Below the pieces are notes generated by a model, which saw nothing but the letters and a program-made list of their open reading frames with translations, had not been told where the DNA came from and did not search any database. From Magicicada septendecula (lineage: Eukaryota > Arthropoda > Insecta > Hemiptera > Cicadidae), in contig CM068371.1 in assembly GCA_034769895.1 (NCBI GenBank), positions 403,851,969 to 403,915,968 of the forward strand: a DNA stretch of 64,000 nt, given 5' to 3'. Made by a program: the position numbers and the translations under genes. Each line of letters opens with the position of its first letter. Position 1 is the stretch's first letter. Below, piece after piece: positions 48,703 to 60,487 of the stretch.

Positions 48703-49933
48703 CGAGGATTGTTCAATAGAAACACGTTTGATCTGCGCAACCATAGCCATGGAAACGGAATTCATTTGTTTATATTGTCTTTTTAAGTACTACTGATGCG
48801 TCTGTCAAAAATATTTGCAGTTTGCTCCTTTCTAAGTGTGGTGACTGGGTTGAAAAATGGCATCTATGATAGAAAGTTGGTCCAAAGATATTCTGCATGC
48901 AATTATTCAGTTTTTGGCCGCTGAGGGGCATCAGCCAATGAAAACTGTATATGGTGACTATAGTTATTCTCATATGAGAGTGGTTAAATGGTGCAATAAA
49001 TTTCGACAAGGAAGAGAATCTAGTAAAGATTTGGCCCGTCCCAGACCTGCATGTCTTGCAGCATCAGATGAGAATGTGAGACAGCTAGAAACTGCTTACA
49101 CACAAATAGGCGCATCAAAGTTAAAGAACTTTCTCAAATGATGAGCATCAGCGTGGGAACTGTTCATTCCATCATTCATAGTCTTGGCTATCACAAAGTT
49201 GCTGCTCAGTGGATTACACGACTGGTTACTGATGAGCAGAAAAATTTGCATTCGGCCTTATCATTACACCATTTGATGTGCTATCAACAGGGTAATGCCT
49301 TTCTACACCAAATTGTTGCCAGTGATGAGTCTTGGTGTTATCACTATGAACAGAATCCAAACGTCAGAGTATGGAAGCATGCACAATCTCTGAAGGAGAA
49401 AAAATGTCGGTCCCAACCTTCGGCAGGAAAAGTAATGGTGACCATATTTTTTGATTATCAGGGTGTGCTGCTCTTAGATATTTAAGAACCTGGTGTCAAC
49501 ATCAACGCTGAGTGATATGCAGACAGCTTAAAACGCTTACGGGTCAGCATCAAGAATAAACATCCTGGGAAGCTCACAAATGGTGTCATTCTTCTGCATG
49601 ATAATGCTCGACCCCATGTAGCCCAGATGATTCAAGATCTGCTTGATCATATGAAGTAGGAAGTCTTATAACATCCATCTTACAGTCACGACTTGTCCCC
49701 ATGCAATTATCATGTTTTTGGCCTATTAAAGAAATCACTAAATGGACGACAGTTCAAATCGGAGCTGTTAGCAAATGGTTCCGCAAACAGCCGCAAGAAT
49801 TTTACCAGCAGGGAATCTACAGATTAGCGCAACAGTGGGATTCATGCCTTAGTGTTAATGGAGACTTCTTTTAAAATCGTTGAATAAAAAATGCTTTACA
49901 GCCTCTAAACGTGTTTCTATTGAACAATCCTTG
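48703..49933 (+). mobile_element. mariner transposon, 1231 bp, inactive
   Basis: Terminal inverted repeats of 27 bp (48703-48729 and 49907-49933) differ at one position near the outer edge. Both ends are flanked by TA (48701-48702 and 49934-49935), the mariner target duplication. It carries a broken transposase. Confidence 0.93.
48857..49875 (+). pseudogene. mariner transposase pseudogene
   Basis: N-terminal helix-turn-helix region begins MASMIESWSKD. Catalytic landmarks of a D,D34D transposase are visible: ASDESW near 49319, LHDNARPH near 49600 and HDLSPCNYHVF near 49690. Broken by a stop at 49139-49141, another near 49483, and further stops near 49513 and 49657, so it cannot make a full transposase. 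Confidence 0.9.
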
Positions 49934-50004
49934 TAATTCACAGTCTGAACTACATCATCAAGTCAACTCTTCAGTTCTGGTGGCATCTTCTTTGTTGCTA
50001 TCGC

Positions 50005-50422
50005 CAGAGGCATAGCTAGGTGGGGCCAAGGGGGCAGCCGCCTTGGGCGGCATAGCCAGGAAGGCGGCAAAGTGAGCATAGACTTGAAAAAATAGTCAGT
50101 TTATAAAACTACAAACAATTAGTTTCTTTGATATGACTATTCCTTAAGAACTATAGGAATATAAGATTTTCTTAATGTAAAATTAAGAACTAAACAAGTT
50201 CTAAAGAGTTTATGAAGCTTTTATTAAAGGAAAATCGAACCCTGAGTGTCGAAATATTACAATTAACAAGGAATCAACTTGCGATCATAAAATGGTTGGT
50301 ATTAGCGATGAGACAGTTGATAAATGCAGTAAAGTAAAGACATGAGTACTTGACTATGAGATTTGACATTGTGGAGGCAAAGAGATTCTAATGTTTAAGA
50401 CTATCTAAGGTAAATTCTAAAT
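50005..50422 (+). other. hAT-like terminus and unrecognised DNA
   Basis: Starts CAGAGGCATAGCTAGG, a hAT-like end, followed by GCCGCCTTGGGCGGCATAG. The rest, to the first hairpin module, is unrecognised. Confidence 0.35.
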
Positions 50423-50871
50423 ATCGGTATGGAGAACCATACAGGACTTCCATGTTCTAAGATTTATATTTAAAATCATATTCGAAGTGAAATATTTATA
50501 TAGAAACTACTTCTTTCCACTTATTGCTTCAGGCTTAAACCACAGTACTGTGGTCACTAACATATACCAACTCACGTTTTTGCTCTCGATTTTTACTGAG
50601 ATGGAAGTCGATGGCACTGCCGAAAAGTCTGGTTTTGCAGAAAACATTGGACTACGGCTTAACAGCCCGGGAAGGAATTTTAACAAAGAACTACTTCTTT
50701 GTTGCTGATAACGTAGTACACATACAAAATTCTCCCCTCCCCCTGCAACTATAATTTTCATTTATAGAAAATTACCCCCACCCCGTTCACCTAATCTCTT
50801 CATTTATAGATATTTCTACAATGGATTATTATGAGCTTCTTATCAAGATACTTTATTTATCAAAATTAAGT
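50423..50871 (+). repeat. Hairpin-ended linker module with Penelope-like fragment, copy A
   Basis: Begins with the hairpin GTATGG-AGAA-CCATAC (50427-50442). It continues with a fragment also found at 55391 and, inverted, at 61908. A decayed hammerhead-like stretch (CTGAGATGG ... GCCGAAAAG, near 50597-50630) suggests a Penelope-like origin. It ends in TTAAGTACTTCACCC and leads into the satellite. Confidence 0.65.
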
Positions 50872-52232
50872 ACTTCACCCTTGTTAAAACATAAAACGTT
50901 GCAGGTAAACTACCCGTTTCTCTAAACCGATCTTCACCAAAATCAATAGACCTTCAGTCCTCTACAATGCAGGGATGCATGCAAAAAAGTATTTGATTCT
51001 GTTTCAATTTGCGGCAGTTATCGTTCGTCATGAAAACATTTCTCTTGTTACAACATAACATGTTTCAGGTAAACTACCCCTTTCCCTTTACCGATCTTCA
51101 CCAAAATCAACAGGCCTTGAGCTCTCTACAGTTTAGGAAGGTATGCAAAAATATATTTGATTTTCTTTGAATTTACGGCAGTCATCGTTCGTCATAGAAA
51201 AAATTACCCTTGTTAAAACATAAAACGTTGCAGGTAAACTACCCCTTTCTCTAAACCGATTTGAATTTACGGCAGTCATCGTTCGTCATAGAAAAAATTA
51301 CCCTTGTTAAAACATAAAATGTTGCAGGTAAACTACCCCTTTCTCTAAACCGATCTTCACCAAAATCAACAGACCTTCAGTCCTCTACAATTCAGTGCTG
51401 TATGCAAAACATTATTTGATTCTGTTTGAATTTGCGGCTGTTATCGTTTGCCATAGAAAAAATATTACCCTTGATAAAAAAACGTTGCTGGTAAACTACC
51501 CCTTTCCCTTAACCGATCTTCACCAAAAACAATAGGTCTTGAGTAGGCCTACTCTACAATTCAGGACTGTATGCAAAAAATTATTTGATTCTGTTTGAAT
51601 TTGCGGCTCTTATCGTTTGCCATACTAAATACCCTTGTTAAAATATAAAACGTTGCAGGTAAACTACCCCTTTCCCTTAACCGATCTTCAACAAAATCAA
51701 CAGACCTTGAGTTCTCTATAACTCAAAAAGATATGCAAAAGAGTAGTTGATTCTGTTTGAATTTACGGCAGTTAACGTTCGTCATAGAAAACATTACCCT
51801 TGTTAAAACATAAAAGGTTGCAGGTAAACTACCCCATTCCCTTAACCGATCTTCAACAAAATCATCACACCTTGAATTCGGTATAATTAAAAAAGGTATG
51901 AAAAGACTAGTTGATTCTGTTTGAATTTGCGGCTGTTATCGTTTGCCATAGGAAAAAATTACCCTTGATAAAAACAAATGTTTGCCGTTAAACTACCTCT
52001 TTCGTCTTGTGTACTCTACAAATCAATGTTGTATGCAAAAAATGATTTGATTCTGTTTGAATTTGGGGCTATCGTTTGCCATAGAAAAAAATTACCTTTG
52101 ATAAGAAAAACGTTGCTGGTAAACTACCCCTTCCCGTTAACCGATCTTCACTAAAAAAAGCAGATCTTGAGTACTCTACAAATTAGAGCTGTACGCAAAA
52201 AAATGTTTGATTCTGCTTGAATTTGCAGCTCT
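50872..52232 (+). repeat. 160-bp satellite array, forward orientation (block 1)
   Basis: About eight to nine diverged monomers. Landmarks in each are TTGCGGCTGTTATCGTTTGCC, cut here to TTGCGGCTGTTATCG, then GGTAAACTACCCCTTTCCC and CCGATCTTCACC. Noncoding; open frames are artefacts. It ends head to head with the next block. Confidence 0.9.
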
Positions 52233-52704
52233 TATCGGCAAACGATAACAGCCGCAAATTCAAACAGAATCAAATAATGTTTCGCATACAGCCCTGAATT
52301 GTAGAATTCTCAAGATCTGTTGATTTTGGTGAAGATCGGTTAAGGGAAAGGGGTAGTTTACCTGTAACGTTTTATGTTTTAACAAGGGTATTTCTTATGG
52401 CAAACGATAACAGCCGCAAATTCAAACAGAATCAAAAGTTTATTTGCATACAGCCCTACATTGTAGAGTTCTCAAGACCTATTGTTTTTGGTGAAGATCG
52501 GTTGTGGGAAGGGGTAGTTTACCTGCAACGTTTTTTTAACAAGGGTATTTTCTATGGCAAACGATAACAGCCGCAAATTCAAACAGAATCAAATAATGTT
52601 TTGCATACAGCCCTGATTTGTAGAGTACTCAAGACCTGTTGTTTTTGGTGAAGATCGGTTAAGGGGAAGGGGTAGTTTACCAGCAACGTTTTTTTATCAA
52701 GCGT
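52233..52704 (-). repeat. Satellite array, reverse orientation (block 2a)
   Basis: Three monomers. The junction with block 1 lies at ...CTTATCG|GCAAACGATAA..., the same monomer phase on both sides. Confidence 0.88.
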
Positions 52705-52839
52705 AATACTTCCATATTCCTTAAGGAATGGAAGTATGGTGATGGCAAAAAAAAATCGTGTTCGAGATTATTGCAGATTCTGATTCTACTACACTCAAAA
52801 CATGAAAAAAAGTCGTTTTCCGAAAAGTGTCTGTGTGTG

Positions 52840-52870
<31 letters not shown>

Positions 52871-52893
52871 GTGTCTGTCTGTCTGTAGATTTT
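52705..52893 (+). repeat. Palindrome and TCTG-repeat linker module, copy 1
   Basis: Imperfect palindrome ACTTCCATATTCC-TTAAGG-AATGGAAGT (52708-52735), then TCGTGTTCGAGATTATTGC, a TCTG run (about 52832-52887) and a T run that leads straight into CTATAGCAAACG of the next monomer. Confidence 0.8.
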
Positions 52894-54012
52894 TTTTCTA
52901 TAGCAAACGATAACTGCCGCAAATTCAAACAGAATCAAATACTTTTTGCATGCAGCCCTGATTTGCTGAGTACTCGCGACCTATTGTCTTTGGTGAAGAT
53001 CGGTTGAGGGAAAGGGGTAGTTTACCTGCAACGGTTTTTTTTTAGCAAGGGTAATTTTGTTTGTTTGGCAAACGATAACAGCCGCAAATTCAAACAGAAT
53101 CAAATAATGTTTCGCATACAGCCCTGAATTGTAGAGTTCTCAAGATCTGTTGATTTTGATGAAGATCGGTTAAGGGAAAGGGGTAGTTTACCTGTAACGT
53201 TTTATGTTTTAACAAGGGTATTTCCTATGGCAAACGATAACAGCCGCAAATTCAAACAGAATCAAAAGATTATTTGCATACAGCCCTAAATTGTAGAGTT
53301 CTCAAGACCTATTGTTTTTGGTGAAGTGCGGTTGAGGGAAAGGGGTAGTTTACCTGCAACGTTTTTTTAACAAGGGTATTTTCTATGGCAAACGATAACA
53401 GCCGCAAATTCAAACAGAATCAAATAATGTTTTGCATACAACCCTGATTTGTAGAGTACTCAAGACCTATTGTTTTTGGTGAAGATCGGTTAAGGGAAAG
53501 GGGTAGTTTACCTGTAACGTTTTATGTTTTAACAAGGGTATTTCCTATGGCAAACGATAACAGCCGCAAATTCAAACAGAATCAAAAGATTATTTGCATA
53601 CAGCCCTAAATTGTAGAGTTCTCAAGACTTATAGTTTTTGGTGAAGATCGGTTGAGGGGAAGGGGTAGTTTACCTGCAACGTTTTTTTAACAAGGGTATT
53701 TTCTATGGCAAACGATAACAGCCGCAAATTCAAACAGAATCAAATAATGTTTTGCATACAGCCCTGATTTGTAGAGTACTCAAGACTTTTTGTTTTTGGT
53801 GAAGATCGGTTAAGGGGAAGGGGTAGTTTACCTGCAACGTTTTTTTATCAAGCGTATTTTCTATGGCAAACGATAACAGCCGCAAATTCAAACAGAATCA
53901 AATAATTTTTTGCATACGTCCCTGAATTGTAGAGTTCTCAATGACTTTCGATTTTGGTGAAGATCGGTTAAGGGGAAGGGGTAGTTTACCTGCAACCTTT
54001 TACGTTTTAACA
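52894..54012 (-). repeat. Satellite array, reverse orientation (block 2b)
   Basis: About seven monomers of 158-165 bp. Monomers alternate between two types (TTTTATGTTTTAACAAGG versus TTTTTTTAACAAGG before the boundary), giving a period of about 320 bp, for example 53243 to 53563 and 53401 to 53721. Confidence 0.88.
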
Positions 54013-54255
54013 AGAGTAAAGTACTTGAAAATTTATTTAAACTTTTTGAAACAATGGTAATTGTTAAAAATAAAATAATTTTGTTGCCAGGCAATAAAAT
54101 TATAATTTTTTCATTTTAATGTAATATAATATTTTTCATTTAATACAGCAATAAAAAGGCAGGTAAGACACAGCCTGGCTGTTTGGCTGAAAATGATTTT
54201 AAATATAAATCTTAGAATATGGAAGTCATGTATGGTTCTCCATACCGATATTTTT
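53861..54255. repeat. 395-bp tandem duplication, first copy
   Basis: One monomer, then a spacer with GCCAGGCAATAAAATTATAA, ending in the hairpin (rc of GTATGGAGAACCATAC, here with one changed base). It overlaps the end of block 2b. The next 395 bp repeat it with about six differences. Confidence 0.85.
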
Positions 54256-54650
54256 CTATGGCAAACGATAACAGCCGCAAATTCAAACAGAATCAAATAA
54301 TTTTTTGCATACGTCCCTGAATTGTAGAGGTCCCAATGATTTTCGATTTTGGTGAAGATCGGTTAAGGGGAAGGGGTAGTTTACCTGCAACCTTTTACGT
54401 TTTAACAAGAGTAAAGTACTTGAAAATTTATTTAAACTTTTTGAAACAATGGTAATTGTTAAAAATAAAATAATTTTGTTGCCAGGCAATAAAATTATAA
54501 TTTTTTCGTTTTAATGTAATATAATGTTTTTCATTTAAAACAGCAATAAAAAGGCAGGTAATACACAGCCTGGCTGTTTGGCTGAAAATGATTTTAAATA
54601 TAAATCTTAGAATATGGAAGTCATGTATGGTTCTCCATACCGATATTTTT
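54256..54650. repeat. 395-bp tandem duplication, second copy
   Basis: Monomer, spacer and hairpin repeated in the same order. A third, truncated copy of the monomer and spacer lies at about 60018-60281. Confidence 0.85.
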
Positions 54651-54749
54651 TCATGTTTGAGTGTAGTAGAATCAGAATCTGCAATAATCTCGAACACGAT
54701 TTTTTTTGCCATCACCATACTTCCATTCCTTAAGGAATATGGAAGTAAA
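54651..54749 (-). repeat. Palindrome linker module, truncated, copy 2
   Basis: Reverse-orientation copy of the module at 52705, with the palindrome at 54719-54746. The TCTG run is missing and it abuts the preceding hairpin. Confidence 0.78.
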
Positions 54750-55390
54750 ATAACACTTGATTAGAAACCGTTGCTGGTAAACTACCCCTTCCCCTTAACC
54801 GATATTCACAAAAAACAATAGGTCTTTAGTACTCTACAAATGAGGGCTGCATGCATAAAATTATTTGATTCTGTTTGAATTTGCGGCTGTTATCGTTTGC
54901 CATATAAAATACCCTTGCTAAAACATAAAACGTTGCAGGTAAACTACCGCTTTCCCTTAACTGATCTTCACCAAAACCGTAGGCCTTGAGATCTCTAAAA
55001 TTGAGGGCTGTATGCAAATAATCATTTGATTCAGTTTGAATTTGCGGCTGTTAACGTCTGCCATAGAAATTACCCTTGTTAAAACATAAAACGTTGCAGG
55101 TAAACTACCCTTTTCCCTTAACCGATCTTCAACAAAATGAAGAGACCTTGATTTCTGTATAATTCAAAAAAGTATGCAGAAGAGTAGTTGATTCTGTTTT
55201 AATGTACAGCAGTTATCGTTCGTCAAAAAAAAAATTACCCTTTTTAAAACATAAAACGTTGCAGGTAAACTACCCTATTCCCTTAACCGATCTTCACCAA
55301 AACCAACATGTCTCTAGAACTCTACAGTTCATGGCTCTATGCAAAACATTATTTGATTCGGTTTTAATTTGCGGCTATTATCGTTTACCA
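54750..55390 (+). repeat. Satellite array, forward orientation (block 3)
   Basis: About four monomers between the palindrome module and the second Penelope-like linker. Confidence 0.87.
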
Positions 55391-55865
55391 TATAAAATAA
55401 CGGTATGGAGAACCATACATGACTTCCATGTTCCAAGATTTATATTTAAAATCATATTCGAAATGAAATATTTCCATAGAAACTACGTCTTTCTACTTAT
55501 TGCTTCAGCATTAACCACAGTACTGTGGTCACTAACGTATAGCACCTCACGTTTTCGCACTCGATTTTCACCGATGATGGCAGTCGATGGCACTGCCGAA
55601 AAGTCTGGTTTTGCAGAAAACATTGGACTACGGCTAAAGAGCCCGGGAAGCAATTTTAACAAAAAACTACTTCTTTGTTGCCGATAACGTAGTACACGTA
55701 TAAAAAATTCTCCCCTCCACCTTCAACTATAATTTTTAATAATAGAAAATTACCCCCACCCCGTTCACATAACCTCTTCATTTATAGATATTTCATCTAC
55801 GTTTCTACAGTGGATTACTATGAGCTTCTTATCAGGATACTTTATTTATAAAAATTAAGTACTTT
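55391..55865 (+). repeat. Hairpin-ended linker module with Penelope-like fragment, copy B
   Basis: Same order as copy A: hairpin GTATGG-AGAA-CCATAC, then the fragment with CGATGGCACTGCCGAAAAG, then the spacer ending AAGTACTTTACTCC. The preceding monomer stops at the same phase as elsewhere. Confidence 0.7.
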
Positions 55866-58118
55866 ACTCCTGTTGAATCATAAAATGTTTCTGGTAAACT
55901 ACCCCTTTCTCTTAACCGATCTTCTCCAAAATCAATAGACCTTCCGTCCTCTACAATTCAGGGATGCATGCAAAAAAATATTTGATTCTGTTTGAATGTG
56001 CGGCAGTTATCATTCGTCATAAAAAAATTACCCTTTTTAAAACATAAAACGTTGCAGATAAACTACCCCTTCCCGTAACCGATCATCAACAACACCAATA
56101 GGTATTGAGAACTCTACAATACAGGGCTGTATGCAAAACATCATTTGATTCTGTTTGAATTTGCGACTGTTATCGTTTACCATAGAAAACACCCTTGATA
56201 AAACATAAAAAGTTGCTGATAAACTACCCTATTCCATTAACCGATCTTCACCAAAAACAATTGGTCTTGGGAACTCTACAATTCAGGGCTGTATGCAAAA
56301 CATTATTTGATTCTCTTTGAATTTACGGCAGTTATGGTTCGTCATAGAAAAAATACCCTTGTTAAAACATAAAATGTTGCTGGTAAACTACCCCTTTCCC
56401 TTAACCGATCTTCAACAAAATCAACAGACCTTGAGATCTTTATAATTCAAAAAGGAATGCAGAAGAGTAGTTGATTCTGTTTTAATTTACGGCAGTTATC
56501 GTTTACCATAGAAAAAATTACCCTTGATAAAACATAAAATGTTGCTGGTAAACTACCCTATTCCCTTAGCCGATCTTTACCAAAAACAACAGATCTTAAG
56601 AACTATACAATTCAGTGCTGTATGCGAAACATTATTTGATTCTGTTTGAATTTGCGGCTGTTATGGTTCGTCATAGAAAAAATACCCTTGTTAAAACATA
56701 AAATGTTGCTGGTAAACTACCCCTTTCCCTTAACCGATCTTCAACAAAATCAACAGACCTTGAGATCTTTATAATTCAAAAAGGAATGCAGAAGAGTAGT
56801 TGATTCTGTTTTAATTTACGGCAGTTATCGTTTACCATAGAAAAAATTACCCTTGATAAAACATAAAATGTTGCTGGTAAACTACCCTATTCCCTTAGCC
56901 GATCTTTACCAAAAACAACAGATCTTAAGAACTATACAATTCAGTGCTGTATGCGAAACATTATTTGATTCTGTTTGAATTTGCGGCTGTTATAGTTTGC
57001 CAAAAAAAAATTACCCTTGATAAAAAAATCGTTGCAGGTAAACCACCCCTTTCCCTCAACCGATCTTCACCAAAAACAAAAGGTCGTGAGTACTCAACAA
57101 ATCAGGGGTGTATGCAAAAACTTACTTAATTCTGTTTGAATTTGCGGCTCTTATCGTTTGCCATAAAAAATACCCTTTTAAAACATAAAACGTTGCTGGT
57201 AAACTACCCATTTCCCTAAACAGATCTTCACCAAAATCAATAGACCTTGAGCTCTCTGCAACTCAGGAAAGGGTGCAAAATATTATTTGATTCTCTTTGA
57301 ATTTTCGGCAGTTATCGTTCGTCATAAAAAAAATTACCCTTTTTAAAACATAAATGTTGCTGATAAACTACCCCTTCCCGTAACCGATCTTCAACCAAAT
57401 CAACAGACCTCGAGTTCTCTTTAGTTCAAAAAGGTATGCAAAAACCTAGTTGATTCTGTGTGAATTTACGGCAGATATCGTTCGTCATATAAAAAATTAC
57501 CCTTGTTAAAACATAAAATGTTGCTGGTAAAGTACCCCTTTCCCTTAACCGATCTTCACCAACACCAATAGGTATTGAGAACTCTACAATACAGGGCTGT
57601 ATGCAAAACATCATTTAATTCTGTTTGAATTTGCGACTGTTATCGTTTACCATAGAAAACATCCTTGATAAAACATAAAACGTTGCGGATAAACTACCCT
57701 ATTCCATTAACCGATCTTCACCAAAAACAATTGGTTTTGGGAACTCTACAATTCAGGGCTGTATGCAAAACATTATTTGATTCTCTTTGAATTTACGGCA
57801 GTTATGGTTCGTCATAGAAAAAATACCCTTGTTAAAACATAAAATGTTGCTGGTAAACTACCTATAATTCAGGGCAGTATGCAAAAGAGTAGTTGATTCT
57901 GTTTGAATTTGCGGCTGTTATCGTTTGCCATATAAAACAATTACCCTTGATTAAAAAAAAACCGTTGCTGGTAAAATACCCCTTGCCCTCAACCGATCTT
58001 CACCAAAAACAATAGATCGTGAGTACTCTATAAATCAGAGCTGTATGCAAAAAATGATTTGATTCTGTTTGAATTTGCGGCTGTTATCGTTTGCCATAGA
58101 AAAAAATCTACAGATTTT
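55866..58118 (+). repeat. Satellite array, forward orientation (block 4)
   Basis: About fourteen monomers, including a two-monomer segment repeated almost exactly (about 56330-56650 and 56660-56970). It ends at AAAAAATCTACAG, a trace of the inverted TCTG module. Confidence 0.88.
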
Positions 58119-59205
58119 TATCGTTTGTAGCATACAGCCCTGAATTATAGAGTTCTAAAGACCTTTTGGTTTTGGTGAAGTTTGGATAAGGGAAAGGGGT
58201 AGTTTACTGGCAACATTTTATATTTTAACAAGGGTATTTTTTATGGCAAACGATAAAAGCCGCAAATGTAAACAGAATCAAATAATTTTTTGCATACAGC
58301 GCTGAATGGTAGAGTTCTCATGACCATTTGTTTTTGGGAAAGATCGGTTATAAGAAAGGAGTAGTTTACCTGCAACGTTTTATGTTTTAAAAGGGCATTT
58401 TCTATGGCAAACGATAAAAGCCGAAAAATCAAACAGAATCAACTACTATTTTGCATACAGCCCTGAATAATAGAGTTCTCAAGACCTGTAGGGTTTGGTG
58501 AAGATCGGTTAAGGGAAAGGGGTAGTTTACCTGCAACATTTTATGTTTTAACAAGTGTATACTCTATGGCAAACGATAACAGCCGCAAATACAAACAGAA
58601 TAAAATAATTTTTTGCATGCCCCTGATCTGTAGAGTTCTCAGGACCTGTTTGTTTGGTAAAGATCGGTTAAGGGAAAGGGGTAGTTTACCTGCAACGTTT
58701 TATGTTTTAAAGGGGTATTTTCTATGGCAAAAAATAACAGCCGCAAATTCAAACAGAATCAAATAGTTATTTGCATACAGTCCTGATTTGTAGAGTACTC
58801 AAGACCTATTGTTTTTGGTAAAGATCGGTTAAAACAAAGGGGTAGTTTACAGGTAACGTCTTTTTTATCAAGGATAATTTTTTTATGGCAAACGATAACA
58901 GCCGCAAATTCAAACAGAATCAAATAATATTTTGAATACAGCACTGAAGTGTAGAGTTCTCAAGAACTGTTGGTTTTGGTGAAGATCGGTTAAGAGAAAG
59001 GGGTAGTTTACCAGCAACATTTTATGCTTTAACAAGGGTAATTTTTTCTATGATGAACGATAATTGCCGTAAATTCAAACAGAATCAAGTACTCTTTTCC
59101 ATACATTTTTGAATTATACAGAATTCAAGGTCTGTAGATTTCGTTGAAGATCGGTTAAGGGAAAGGGGTAGTTTACCTGCAACGTTTTATGTTTTAACAA
59201 GGGTA
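58119..59205 (-). repeat. Satellite array, reverse orientation (block 5a)
   Basis: About seven monomers; the first is cut at its GCATACAGCCC region. Confidence 0.87.
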
Positions 59206-59376
59206 ATTTTACTTCCATATTCCTTAAGGAAATGGAAGTATGGTGATGGCAATAAAAATCGTGTTCGAGATTATTGCAGATTCTGATTGTACTACTCTCA
59301 AAACATGAAAAAAAGTCGTTTTCGAAAAGTGTCTGTGTGTGTGTCTGTCTGTCTGTCTGTCTGTGTAGATTTTTTT
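59206..59376 (+). repeat. Palindrome and TCTG-repeat linker module, copy 3
   Basis: Palindrome at 59211-59239, the same middle segment, a TCTG run near 59342-59362, then a T run leading into CTATGGCAAACG. Confidence 0.8.
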
Positions 59377-60172
59377 TCTATGGCAAACGATAACTGCCGC
59401 AAATTCAAACAGAATCAAATAATTTTTTGCATACCGTCCTGATTTGTAGAGTACTCACGACCTATTGGTTTTGGTGAAGATCGGTTGAGGGAAAGGGGTA
59501 GTTTACCTGCAACGGTTTTTTTATCAAGGGGAATTTTTTTTTTGGCAAACGATAACAGCCGCAAATTCAAACAGAATCAAATAATGTTTCGCATACACCC
59601 CTCAATTGTAGAATTCTCAAGATCTATTGTTTTTGGTGAAGATCGGTTAAGGGAAAGGGGTAGTTTACCTGTAACGTTTTATGTTTTAACAAGGGTATTT
59701 CCTATGGCAAACGATAACAGCCGCAAATTCAAACAGAATCAAAAGATTATTTGCATACAGCCCTAAATTGCAGAGTTCTCAAGACCTATTGTTTTTGGTG
59801 AAGATAGGTTTAGGGAAAGGGGTAGTTTACCGGCAGCATTTTTTTATCAAGGGTATTTTCTATGGCAAACGATAACAGCCGCAAATTCAAACAGAATCAA
59901 ATAATGTTTTGCATACAGCCGTGATTTGTAGAGTGCTCAAGACCTGTTGATTTTGGTGAAGATCGGTTGAGGGGAAGGGGTAGTTTACCTGCAACGTTTT
60001 TTATCAAGCGTATTTTCTATGGCAAACGATAACTGCCGCAAGTTCAAACAGAATCAAATAATTTTTTGCATACTTCACTGAATTGTAGAGGACTCAAGGC
60101 CTTTTGATTTTGGTGAAGATCGGTTTAGGGGAAGGGGTAGTTTACCTGCAACCTTTTACGTTTTAACAAGAG
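59377..60172 (-). repeat. Satellite array, reverse orientation (block 5b)
   Basis: About five monomers leading into the spacer seen in the 395-bp duplication. Confidence 0.87.
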
Positions 60173-60281
60173 TAAAGTACTTGAAAATTCATTTAAACTT
60201 TTTCAAACAATGGTAATTGTTAAAAATAAAATAATTTTGTTGCCAGGCAATAAAATTATAATTTTTTCATTTTAATGTAAA

Positions 60282-60487
60282 TCTGTACATAGTATAAAGT
60301 AATGTCGGTCCGTTTTCTCTCTGTGTTTGAAATCGCTAATCTCAGGAAGTACTGAACGGATTTTATTCAAGTTTTCGCCAATAGATAGAGTGTCTATCGA
60401 GGAACATTTATGTGTATAATTAATACATATATGTTGGACATTAGCTTAGCTATCACGGTTTATGTCAAGTAAGTGGTATAGTTTACA
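60282..60487 (+). mobile_element. Helitron 5'-end fragment
   Basis: Begins TCTGTACATAGTATAAAG after an A. It continues with GAACGGATTTTATTC and CCAATAGATAGAGTG, text typical of another Helitron family's 5' end. It cuts off the satellite spacer (60173-60281) and is itself followed by the next Helitron. Confidence 0.55.

Larger units (their letters stand above)
47915..50003 (-). pseudogene. ZBED5-like hAT transposase relic split by a mariner
   Basis: Fragments of a ZBED5/FAM200-type hAT transposase, reading on the minus strand: MPPEL and DDVVQTVN at 50003-49936, then SRPLNFRLFGIICEE, EVQWLSCGRVLNRLFELRDE and LQGSS down to about 48380, PFPDGL near 48200, and KALKCFVVFPSTYLCETVFS at about 48030-47960. 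Several stops and a small internal gap break it. The mariner at 48703-49933 interrupts it; joining the flanks across a single TA keeps the reading frame. The N-terminus is absent beyond 50003, where a hAT-like end (CAGAGGCATAGC) begins. Confidence 0.78.

Noticed and set aside
53888-54718. Duplicate 68-residue frames with identical N-termini
   Set aside because: They cross satellite monomer and spacer and are identical only because of the 395-bp duplication; no homologous frame in other monomers.
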